26,682 nt of DNA from JBBQDZ01 sp038237515. GTDB lineage: Bacteria; Actinomycetota; Thermoleophilia; Gaiellales; Gaiellaceae. The stretch spans positions 1 to 26,682 of the forward strand of contig JBBRYP010000064.1 in assembly GCA_038237515.1 (NCBI GenBank), in the 5' to 3' direction. Each line of letters starts with the position of its first letter. Position 1 is the first letter of the stretch. The notes below the pieces were generated by a model that searched no databases, was not told the origin of the DNA, and saw nothing but the letters and a program-made list of their open reading frames with translations. The position numbers and the translations under genes were made by a program. This document shows positions 22,003-26,682 of the stretch, in pieces.

Positions 22003-22409
22003 CCGCGAGCCGCGCGCGCGACGCCATGGTCTCCGAGCCGGCGACGCTGCAGGCGTCCGCGAGCGCCATGGACGCCGGTGCCCGCCTCGCGCATCCGGAG
22101 GTTCGCGCCGTGCTCGTCTGCCGCGACGGCGCGCTCGTGGGCGTCGTGACGCGGAAGACGCTCGTGCGCGAGGTGGTCGCCGCGGGGCTCGACCCGCGCA
22201 CGACGCTGCTCGGGAGCATTGCGGAGCCGCCGATCTTCACGCTCGAGGCCGATCTGCCGCTCGACGAGGCGTTTCAGCAACTCGAGGAGCGCGATCTCGA
22301 GCGCGTGCCCGTCGTCGAGTCCGGCAGGCTCGTTGGCGTCCTCTCGCGCAGCGTCGTCGGACGGCGCCTCGCCGAGGACGAGGCTCCGGCGGCCGGGGAA
22401 GACCTGTAG
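21999..22409 (+). CDS. CBS-pair domain protein
   Basis: Encodes 136 residues from GTG 21999. Two tandem CBS motifs fill it: RDAMVSEPATLQASASAMDAG with RAVLVCRDGALVGVVTRKTLV (about 5-60), and IAEPPIFTLEADLPLDEAFQQL with RVPVVESGRLVGVLSRSVVG (about 70-125). Such stand-alone CBS pairs bind adenosine nucleotides or related ligands and regulate partner proteins. It is translationally coupled to glutamate dehydrogenase (GTGA overlap) and followed after 10 nt by a uridine-phosphorylase-like gene, so nucleotide sensing by this operon is plausible. The exact ligand is not predictable from the sequence. The frame is the only open one with family resemblance in this stretch. Confidence 0.85.
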   Translation: MTASRARDAMVSEPATLQASASAMDAGARLAHPEVRAVLVCRDGALVGVVTRKTLVREVVAAGLDPRTTLLGSIAEPPIFTLEADLPLDEAFQQLEERDLERVPVVESGRLVGVLSRSVVGRRLAEDEAPAAGEDL

Positions 22410-22419
22410 CTCGCCGCCG

Positions 22420-23190
22420 GTGGTTGCGCGGGCCCATCATCTGGATCTCGCAAGCAGTCCCGCCCGGTACGTGCTCCTGCCGGGTGATCCCGGGCGCGTG
22501 CCGCTCCTCGCCGAGCGATTCGACGAAGCTCGGGAGGTTGCGCACAACCGCGAGTTCCTGACCTACGCGGGCGAGCTCGACAAGGAACCTGTCGCCGCGA
22601 CCTCCACGGGAATCGGCTGCCCCTCCGCCGCGATCGCGGTGGAGGAGCTAGCGGCGCTCGGTGCCGACACGTTCGTGCGGGTCGGCAGTGCCGGCGGCAT
22701 GCAGCCCGCCTGCCGCGTCGGCGACCTCGTGATCGCGGAGGGGGCCGTCCGAGACGAGGGGACGACCGGCCAGTACGTGCCCGACGGCTTCCCGGCGCTC
22801 GCCGACCTCGACGTGACGGCGGCGCTGCGCGAAGGCGTACGAGGTCTCGGCGTCCGCCACCACGTCGGGATCGTCCACTCGAAGGACTCGTTCTACGGGC
22901 AGCGGGAGGCAGCGCGGATGCCGGTGGCCGGCCAGCTCGAGGCCCGCTGGCGAGCGTGGATCCGCGCCGGCGTCCTCTGCTCCGAGATGGAGGCCGCCGC
23001 CATCTTCGTCGTCGCGCGGATCCTCGGCTGCCGCGCCGGCGGGGTGATGCTGATCGCCGGGAACCAGGAGCTCGACCCGGAGAAGCAGGATCGCGGCACG
23101 GCGAGGATGGAGACGCTCCTCGACGGCGCGATCGCCGGCCTGCGGGCGCTGATCCGGGCCGACCGCGTCGCGGCTCAGCAGCAGGTGTAG
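22420..23190 (+). CDS. Uridine phosphorylase-like nucleoside phosphorylase
   Basis: Encodes 256 residues from GTG 22420, the usual length of the PNP/UDP phosphorylase family. Signatures run in order: YVLLPGDPGRVPLLAE (phosphate-binding loop), FVRVGSAGGMQPACRVGDLVI (ribose/phosphate site), VGIVHSKDSFYG (typical of uridine phosphorylases) and CSEMEAAAIFVVARILG (ribose-binding Glu of the EME motif). It should cleave uridine, and perhaps other nucleosides, with phosphate to give a base and ribose-1-phosphate. The start is 10 nt after the CBS gene stop and has no clear ribosome-binding site, so it depends on coupling. The last 16 bp overlap the end of the convergent Ppx/GppA gene. The family could also prefer purines, so specificity is not fixed. 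Confidence 0.87.
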   Translation: MVARAHHLDLASSPARYVLLPGDPGRVPLLAERFDEAREVAHNREFLTYAGELDKEPVAATSTGIGCPSAAIAVEELAALGADTFVRVGSAGGMQPACRVGDLVIAEGAVRDEGTTGQYVPDGFPALADLDVTAALREGVRGLGVRHHVGIVHSKDSFYGQREAARMPVAGQLEARWRAWIRAGVLCSEMEAAAIFVVARILGCRAGGVMLIAGNQELDPEKQDRGTARMETLLDGAIAGLRALIRADRVAAQQQV

Positions 23191-24134
23191 GCGCCGGGCG
23201 GCGCCTCGCCCTTCTGCTCCTCCGGGAGGAGCGCCGCCTCGATCGCCGCGCCGTGCAGGATGTCGCGCTCGCTCACCTCCAGGCCGTCGAGACCGAAGAA
23301 CGCCAGCACCTCGCCCAGGATCACGACGCCCGCGACGATCACCGGCGCACGCCCGGGCTCGAGCCCGGGGAGCGCCCGCCGCTCATCGAGTAGGAGCGAG
23401 GCGAGCCGGTCGAGCTCCCGGGTGATCGCCGCGGCCGTGAGCCGGTGGCGGTGGATGCGCTCCGGGTCGTAGCTCTCGAGGCCGAGGTCGAGCGCCGCGA
23501 GCGTCGTCACCGTGCCGGCGACGCCGATCGCGGCCGTGGTCCCGCCTCGCGCCCTTTCCGGCACCTGCTCGGCGAGCAGCGCGCGTACGGCCTCTCCGCA
23601 GGCGCGGAGTTCGTCGGGCGCGGGCGGGTCGCCGTGCAGGAACCGCTCCGTGAGGCGGACGCAGCCGATGTCGAGGCTCGTGCGGAAGTCGATCCCGTCC
23701 ATTCCGAGCACGAGCTCCGTCGATCCGCCCCCGATGTCGATCACGAGGATCGGCGCCTCCGGCTCCTGCCCGCCCGTGACTCCCGCGTACGTGAGGCGCG
23801 CCTCGTCCTCGCCCGTGAGCAGCCGCGTCCGGAAGCCGTAGCTCCACTCGATCTCACCCAGGAACGCCTCGCCGTTCTCGGCGTCCCGGACCGCGCTGGT
23901 GGCGAAAGCGAGCGTCCGCTCCGCGCCGAGTGCCTCCAACTCCCGCCGGTAGTCCGACAGGGCGTTCCGCACGCGCGCGATCGGCAGGGGGAGCAGCCGC
24001 CGGCGCCGGTCGACCCCCTCGCCGAGCCGCGTGATTCGCAGGCGCCTGACGACCTCCTCGACCGTTCCGTCGGCGACGTCTGCGACGAGGAGGCGCGTCG
24101 AGTTCGTCCCCAGATCGATGGCCGCAACTCGCAT
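23175..24134 (-). CDS. Ppx/GppA-family phosphatase (exopolyphosphatase/pppGpp hydrolase)
   Basis: Encodes 319 residues from ATG 24134, a length like the short actinobacterial Ppx1 proteins that lack the C-terminal HD part. The ASKHA phosphate-binding motifs are intact: AIDLGTNSTRLLVADV near the start, VIDIGGGSTELVLG in the middle and GVAGTVTTLAAL after it; the ATSAVRDAENG stretch is also typical. It hydrolyses polyphosphate or pppGpp; the short forms are usually most active on polyphosphate or nucleotide substrates, which I cannot resolve here. The ribosome-binding site is weak. The gene is convergent with, and overlaps by 16 bp, the phosphorylase gene; its start is 137 nt from an initiator tRNA on the other strand. 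Confidence 0.9.
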   Translation of the reverse strand: MRVAAIDLGTNSTRLLVADVADGTVEEVVRRLRITRLGEGVDRRRRLLPLPIARVRNALSDYRRELEALGAERTLAFATSAVRDAENGEAFLGEIEWSYGFRTRLLTGEDEARLTYAGVTGGQEPEAPILVIDIGGGSTELVLGMDGIDFRTSLDIGCVRLTERFLHGDPPAPDELRACGEAVRALLAEQVPERARGGTTAAIGVAGTVTTLAALDLGLESYDPERIHRHRLTAAAITRELDRLASLLLDERRALPGLEPGRAPVIVAGVVILGEVLAFFGLDGLEVSERDILHGAAIEAALLPEEQKGEAPPGAYTCC

Positions 24135-24254
24135 TACAGGGCGGCCGGCAGTCGATTTGGCCCCATCCGCCGACTGTACCGACGGTCGCGGCAGCGGCCG
24201 TCGCGGCGCGTATCGGTCGTCCCGCGACGAGCCGAAATCGGTCTGCAGGCTTGC

Positions 24255-24260
24255 TATGCT
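24255..24260 (+). promoter_or_regulatory. Probable -10 element of the initiator tRNA promoter
   Basis: TATGCT lies 11 nt upstream of the first base of the tRNA, the position expected for a -10 box with a very short leader. No good -35 hexamer is found 16-18 bp further up. The 137-bp divergent gap must also hold the promoter of the Ppx/GppA gene. Confidence 0.45.
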
Positions 24261-24271
24261 TCCCGCCGCGA

Positions 24272-24345
24272 CGCGGGGTGGAGCAGTCAGGTAGCTCGCC
24301 GGGCTCATAACCCGGAGGTCGCAGGTTCAAATCCTGCCCCCGCTA
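24272..24345 (+). tRNA. Initiator tRNA-fMet (anticodon CAT)
   Basis: A 74-nt cloverleaf can be folded: acceptor CGCGGGG, D stem GAGC/GCTC, anticodon stem CCGGG/CCCGG around loop CTCATAA, T stem GCAGG/CCTGC around TTCAAAT, and acceptor 3' half CCCCGCT plus discriminator A. It shows the initiator marks: C1 opposite T72 (no first acceptor pair), three G:C pairs next to the anticodon loop, and a purine-11/pyrimidine-24 pair (A-T). The 3' CCA is not encoded and must be added after transcription. A T-rich CTATTTTCGTT follows. Its 3' end is repeated at 25775. Confidence 0.96.
24329..24342 (+). repeat. 14-bp direct repeat, copy 1 (inside the tRNA 3' end); possible attachment site
   Basis: AAATCCTGCCCCCG covers the second half of the T-arm and most of the acceptor 3' strand of the initiator tRNA. 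It recurs exactly at 25775-25788. tRNA 3' ends are the classic target of site-specific integrases, and a duplicated end marks the far boundary of an integrated element. Confidence 0.5.
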
Positions 24346-24359
24346 TAACTCTATTTTCG

Positions 24360-25022
24360 TTACCAGTCCTGAGCGGCGAGCGTGCTGCTGAGTTTGGGGC
24401 AGCCGGAATGCTCGCTGCGAATGCGCAAGAGCTCGGCCTCGAACTCTGAGCTCCGGCCTGCGTTCACCAGCGATTCTCGGATCGCGCGGAAATCGATTGT
24501 CTCGTCGTGAGCTCCCGCCGTTGTGTTCGAGCAGCCGCCGGTAGACGGCGAGCGCGTCGTCGGGATGGCCGGCGAGTCGGCGCCAGAGATCCAGTGAGCA
24601 GTCCCCGGTTGGGCGTCGCACCACGCTCCTTCGACGTCAAAGTCCTCGTTGAACGCGAACGGCGTTGCTCCAGCCACCGACGTCGGTCGCATCACGGAGG
24701 CGATCGAGCGCTGCGTTCCGGTTCGTCTTGGCGGCGCTGCAGCTCGAGGTTGCCGCCCGCAGCTCGCCATAGGTTCGTGCGGTCGGCTCGGCTTCGAGGC
24801 GCGGCGGGCGAGCGCGACCGCGTCGTCGATCTGTCCGTCGCGCAGGTAGGCCTCGGACGGCACGGGAGCGAAGCTGTGAATCGCCTGCGGGCGGGAACGC
24901 GCTGATCCCACGCTCGAGCCAGACGAGCGCTTCCCGCTCCCGGTCGGCCTTCTCCACCTCGTCGCGCGGACCGTCGAACGAGCGCGATAAGTGCCGTTCC
25001 TGCTCGGGAGGGAGTTGCAGCG
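24360..25022 (-). pseudogene. Decayed SWIM-type zinc finger protein, C-terminal part, multiple frameshifts
   Basis: Fragments of one TPR-like C-terminal domain are scattered over all three minus frames. Reading down the strand: LPPEQERHLSRSFDGPRDE and ALVWLERGISAF in one frame, YLRDGQIDDAVALARRA in a second, EAEPTARTYGELRAAT back in the first, a shift again for NEDFDVEGAWCDAQPG, DALAVYRRLLEHNGGS in the third, and finally IRESLVNAGRSSEFEAELLR to a natural-looking end AAQDW plus stop. At least five frame changes make it a true pseudogene. The pattern is that of the C-terminal region of SWIM zinc finger proteins of actinobacteria. The N-terminal half, with the SWIM domain, is absent; homology ends near 25022, just where the VapBC promoter begins. 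Confidence 0.7.
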
Positions 25023-25043
25023 GCCTACACTGATGTCTATGAT
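25015..25043 (+). promoter_or_regulatory. Promoter of the vapBC pair
   Basis: TTGCAG (25015-25020) and TATGAT (25038-25043) are separated by exactly 17 bp, a textbook sigma-70 (housekeeping) spacing; five of six bases match the -10 consensus TATAAT and four of six the -35 TTGACA. Transcription would start near 25050, giving a leader of about 11 nt and no room for a normal ribosome-binding site, so the antitoxin may be translated from a nearly leaderless mRNA. Confidence 0.7.
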
Positions 25044-25062
25044 GCTAAAATTTCGGCATCAT
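25039..25062 (+). promoter_or_regulatory. Inverted repeat over the -10 box and antitoxin start: candidate VapB(C) operator
   Basis: ATGATGC (25039-25045) and GCATCAT (25056-25062) are perfect 7-bp arms around a 10-bp AT-rich centre. The left arm covers most of the -10 box and the right arm includes the first two bases of the antitoxin ATG. Ribbon-helix-helix antitoxins bind such sites with their toxin to repress their own operon, so this is a good candidate autoregulatory operator. Confidence 0.6.
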
Positions 25063-25306
25063 GCGCACCACAATCACTCTGGACGACGACGTCGCGGCAT
25101 TGATCGAGGGCGAACGAGCACGGACGGGCGAATCGTTCCGTATCGCGGTCAACCGGCTTCTCCGCCGGAGTGCGCGTGTCGCCCCGCCAAAGGTTTCGCC
25201 GACTCTCCCGAAGCTTCCCGGGCGTCCGATCCTCGACGTCTCCGACGTGTCGGCGTTGCTCGCGGCCCTCGATGACGAGCGGCGCGCGCAGCGTGACGTC
25301 ACATGA
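25061..25306 (+). CDS. vapB: VapB-type ribbon-helix-helix antitoxin
   Basis: Encodes 81 residues. The N-terminus MRTTITLDDDVAALIEGERA is the beta-strand and first helix of a ribbon-helix-helix (MetJ/Arc-like) DNA-binding fold; SFRIAVNRLLRRS forms the second helix. The C-terminal tail (about 45-81, ending DVSDVSALLAALDDERRA) is the flexible part that would neutralise the toxin. ATG 25061 has no ribosome-binding site but a promoter and operator lie directly in front. The stop overlaps the toxin start (ATGA), fixing the ratio of the two. It lies between two copies of a tRNA-derived repeat, so it may have arrived by transfer. Confidence 0.9.
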   Translation: MRTTITLDDDVAALIEGERARTGESFRIAVNRLLRRSARVAPPKVSPTLPKLPGRPILDVSDVSALLAALDDERRAQRDVT

Positions 25307-25749
25307 CCCTCGTCGACACGAACCTGCTCGTCTACGCGACGTTTGCGGACGCGCCGGAGCACGACCGCGCTCGCGGATGGCTCGAAGCACGCTTCGCCGA
25401 GGGTGAGGGAACCGTGGCCCTCTGCTGGCCGGTCGTCTATGCGTTCCTTCGCCTCATCACGAGCGCGAGGGTCTTCGGGCAGCATGCTGTCACGGTCAGA
25501 GAGGGATGGGCGGTTGCGGCGGCCTACCTCACGCAGCCGGCCGTCCGGGTCGTCACGGCCGGCGCCGGGCACATGGCGATCGCGGCGGAACTCGCCGAGA
25601 CGCCGGGCCTCCGCAGCGACGACGTCCCGGACGTCGAGATCGCGGCGCTCGCAATCGAGCACGGGCTCATCCTCGCCTCGCACGATCACGGCTTCCGCCG
25701 CTTTTCGCGTCTGCGCGTTTCCGACCCCCTGACCGGCAGCTCGGCATAG
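25303..25749 (+). CDS. vapC: VapC-type PIN-domain ribonuclease toxin
   Basis: Encodes 148 residues. PIN-domain signatures are LVDTNLLVYA (D5), WPVVYAFLRLITSARVF (middle), DVPDVEIAALAIEHGLILASHDHGF (acidic residues near the end) and a C-terminal RVSDPLTGS. It should cleave RNA, typically a tRNA or rRNA, when the antitoxin is lost. The residue usually Glu before FLR is Ala47 here; as far as I recall several actinobacterial members of this subfamily also lack it, so I do not call the protein inactive. It is coupled to the antitoxin by a 4-bp overlap. A hairpin with a T-rich tail follows at 25795. Confidence 0.9.
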   Translation: MTLVDTNLLVYATFADAPEHDRARGWLEARFAEGEGTVALCWPVVYAFLRLITSARVFGQHAVTVREGWAVAAAYLTQPAVRVVTAGAGHMAIAAELAETPGLRSDDVPDVEIAALAIEHGLILASHDHGFRRFSRLRVSDPLTGSSA

Positions 25750-25774
25750 CCCTCAGCGCTGGAGAGAAGACAGG

Positions 25775-25788
25775 AAATCCTGCCCCCG
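25775..25788 (+). repeat. 14-bp direct repeat, copy 2 (tRNA 3'-end copy); possible attachment site
   Basis: Exact copy of 24329-24342. It is preceded by CAGG, as in the tRNA T stem, but the TTC of the T-loop is missing between the two parts, so the copy looks like a decayed tRNA 3' end rather than a pure att core. It marks the far side of a 1.45-kb segment that holds the SWIM remnant and vapBC. Confidence 0.5.
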
Positions 25789-25794
25789 TCACGA

Positions 25795-25852
25795 CCCCTC
25801 GAAGTCCGCCGCGGCTCCGCTACGCCATGATGACTTCAAGGGGATTTGCTTT
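25795..25852 (+). terminator. Hairpin with T-rich tail downstream of vapC
   Basis: CCCCTCGAAGTC (25795-25806) and GACTTCAAGGGG (25832-25843) pair at 11 of 12 positions and ATTTGCTTTT follows, so it may end vapBC transcription. The loop is long (25 nt). A perfect 14-bp palindrome, TGCGGCTAGCCGCA, lies just after it at 25853-25866 and could serve the opposite strand. Confidence 0.45.
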
Positions 25853-25933
25853 TGCGGCTAGCCGCAGCTGGCCGCGCCCGTCAGGCCCGGCGCGGCGGCG
25901 CTTTCACGCGAGTACGTTGCGCCCTGCAAGGGT

Positions 25934-26682
25934 ATGAGACCTCGCGTGATCAGAGGTCTGGTCGCAGCCTCGCTCGCTGTTGTCGTCGCTGCCGCTTCAG
26001 CGGCCGCCGAATCGCCGCAGCCGACTGCCGGACCCGAATTCAGCAGCATCCACAGCGACCAGCCGTCGTGGTCGCCGGACGGGACTCGGCTCGCGGTCAC
26101 GCGGACGATCGGCTTGGGGAACACGTTCCGCATCGTCGTGATGAACGCGGACCGGTCGAGCCCACATCCGGTGGCCACGGGCTTTTCGCCCGCTTGGTCT
26201 CCGGACGGTCGCCGAATCGCGTTCGTCGCGACGAGCGCGAACTACAAGCATTACCTCGCCGTCGTCGGCGCCGACGGCTCCGGCTTTCAGCGCCTCTTCC
26301 GAATCGAGGGCGACTACTACGAGCGCCCTGCGTGGTCGCCCGACGGCCGCGTGATCGCGTTTCGGAGAGGCCTCGACGTCGCGGTCGTCCGGCCGGACGG
26401 AACGGGGCTGCGGGTCGCTATCGCTCACGCGGCGGAGCCCGACTGGTCGCCGGACGGCAGCCGGCTCGTGTTCGTCGGGCTCGACGGTGCCGAGCGCGAC
26501 CAGATCGTGATCGCAAACGCCGACGGCAGCGGCCGGACTCGGCTCGATCTCCCGGTGGAGTCCCCGCGGGAGCCGCGCTGGTCGCCCGACGGCCGCATGA
26601 TCGCGTTCACGGCGGGCCCAGCCGTGAACGACGCCGCGCTCTACGTCGTGAACGCCGACGGCTCGCGTCTCCGGACCCTGAC
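25934..26682 (+). CDS. Secreted TolB-like WD40/PD40 beta-propeller protein (runs off the right edge)
   Basis: Open from ATG 25934 to the edge, 249 complete codons. A signal peptide (about 1-24, GLVAASLAVVVAAASAAAE) is followed by repeated PD40 blades, each with the WSPDG hallmark: QPSWSPDGTRLAV, PAWSPDGRRIAF, PAWSPDGRVIAF, PDWSPDGSRLVF and PRWSPDGRMIAF, and the NADGS-type turns between them. At least five blades are visible. TolB-like propellers bind partner proteins or cell-wall components; this one may be a free extracellular sensor or binding protein. Only a weak AAGGG precedes the start. It is another member of the propeller group seen at 1296-5107. Its C-terminal end and any anchor are not visible. 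Confidence 0.85.
   Translation, partial: MRPRVIRGLVAASLAVVVAAASAAAESPQPTAGPEFSSIHSDQPSWSPDGTRLAVTRTIGLGNTFRIVVMNADRSSPHPVATGFSPAWSPDGRRIAFVATSANYKHYLAVVGADGSGFQRLFRIEGDYYERPAWSPDGRVIAFRRGLDVAVVRPDGTGLRVAIAHAAEPDWSPDGSRLVFVGLDGAERDQIVIANADGSGRTRLDLPVESPREPRWSPDGRMIAFTAGPAVNDAALYVVNADGSRLRTL

Noticed and set aside
24272..24345. Mismatch at the first acceptor pair (C1 and T72) as a sign of a broken tRNA
   Set aside because: Absence of that pair is a normal mark of initiator tRNAs, and all other stems pair fully.
25441..25443. Ala47 in VapC where many PIN domains have Glu, suggesting a dead toxin
   Set aside because: As far as I recall, several actinobacterial members of this subfamily naturally lack that acid, and the remaining acidic residues are present.
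25853..25866. Perfect 14-bp palindrome TGCGGCTAGCCGCA as an operator
   Set aside because: It lies just after a terminator-like hairpin and 67 bp before the next start; with no second copy there is no support beyond symmetry.

Overview
This is a high-GC window with many GTG starts, tightly overlapping genes, a SARP/BTAD-type regulator and many secreted proteins. That gene content and base composition suggest an actinobacterium. The particular families (TM-anchored beta-propellers paired with ECF sigma factors, Pro-rich Ig-like secreted proteins) feel most like the Thermoleophilia (Gaiellales/Solirubrobacterales). This placement is inferred from family resemblance, not from a marker gene search.

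Left edge (1-1295): the first 23 codons of an ISAzo13-like transposase run off the left end. Next comes a small secreted protein whose ribosome-binding region is a perfect 24-bp tandem duplication but for one base. A gene-poor scar follows, where a degenerate Leu-type tRNA abuts the C-terminal end of an OsmC-like gene. Positions 1296-5408 hold a group of beta-propeller proteins: a Tat-exported YncE-like protein on the plus strand and, on the minus strand, a secreted propeller, an ECF sigma factor and a membrane-anchored propeller whose start overlaps the sigma stop. A 53-residue hydrophobic protein and a strong hairpin lie beside them.

Centre (5546-16821): the most notable block. A 1,114-residue MalT-like ATPase regulator with a C-terminal SARP/BTAD output module lies directly upstream of, and co-directional with, four translationally coupled genes. 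These encode a carbohydrate-binding-like/FnIII-like secreted protein, a 70-residue small protein, a 1,262-residue secreted metzincin-like metallopeptidase (HExxHxxGxxHxD plus Met-turn) and a 969-residue PKD/CARDB secreted protein. The regulator has a candidate 14-codon leader ORF overlapping its start and TCGAG direct repeats upstream.

Right half (16936-24345): an MFS transporter is coupled to a small secreted protein. Divergent from them is a membrane-anchored clan-A glycosidase-like protein. A three-gene run follows: glutamate dehydrogenase, a CBS-pair protein and a uridine-phosphorylase-like enzyme. It converges on a short Ppx/GppA phosphatase. An initiator tRNA gene follows.

Right edge (24329-26682): the 3' end of the initiator tRNA is repeated (14 bp exact) 1.4 kb downstream. 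Between the copies lie a frameshifted SWIM-type protein remnant and a VapBC toxin-antitoxin pair with a clear promoter and an inverted repeat over the antitoxin start. This looks like an integration scar or small island. A secreted TolB-like propeller gene runs off the right end. No CRISPR array, rRNA or complete insertion sequence is visible.
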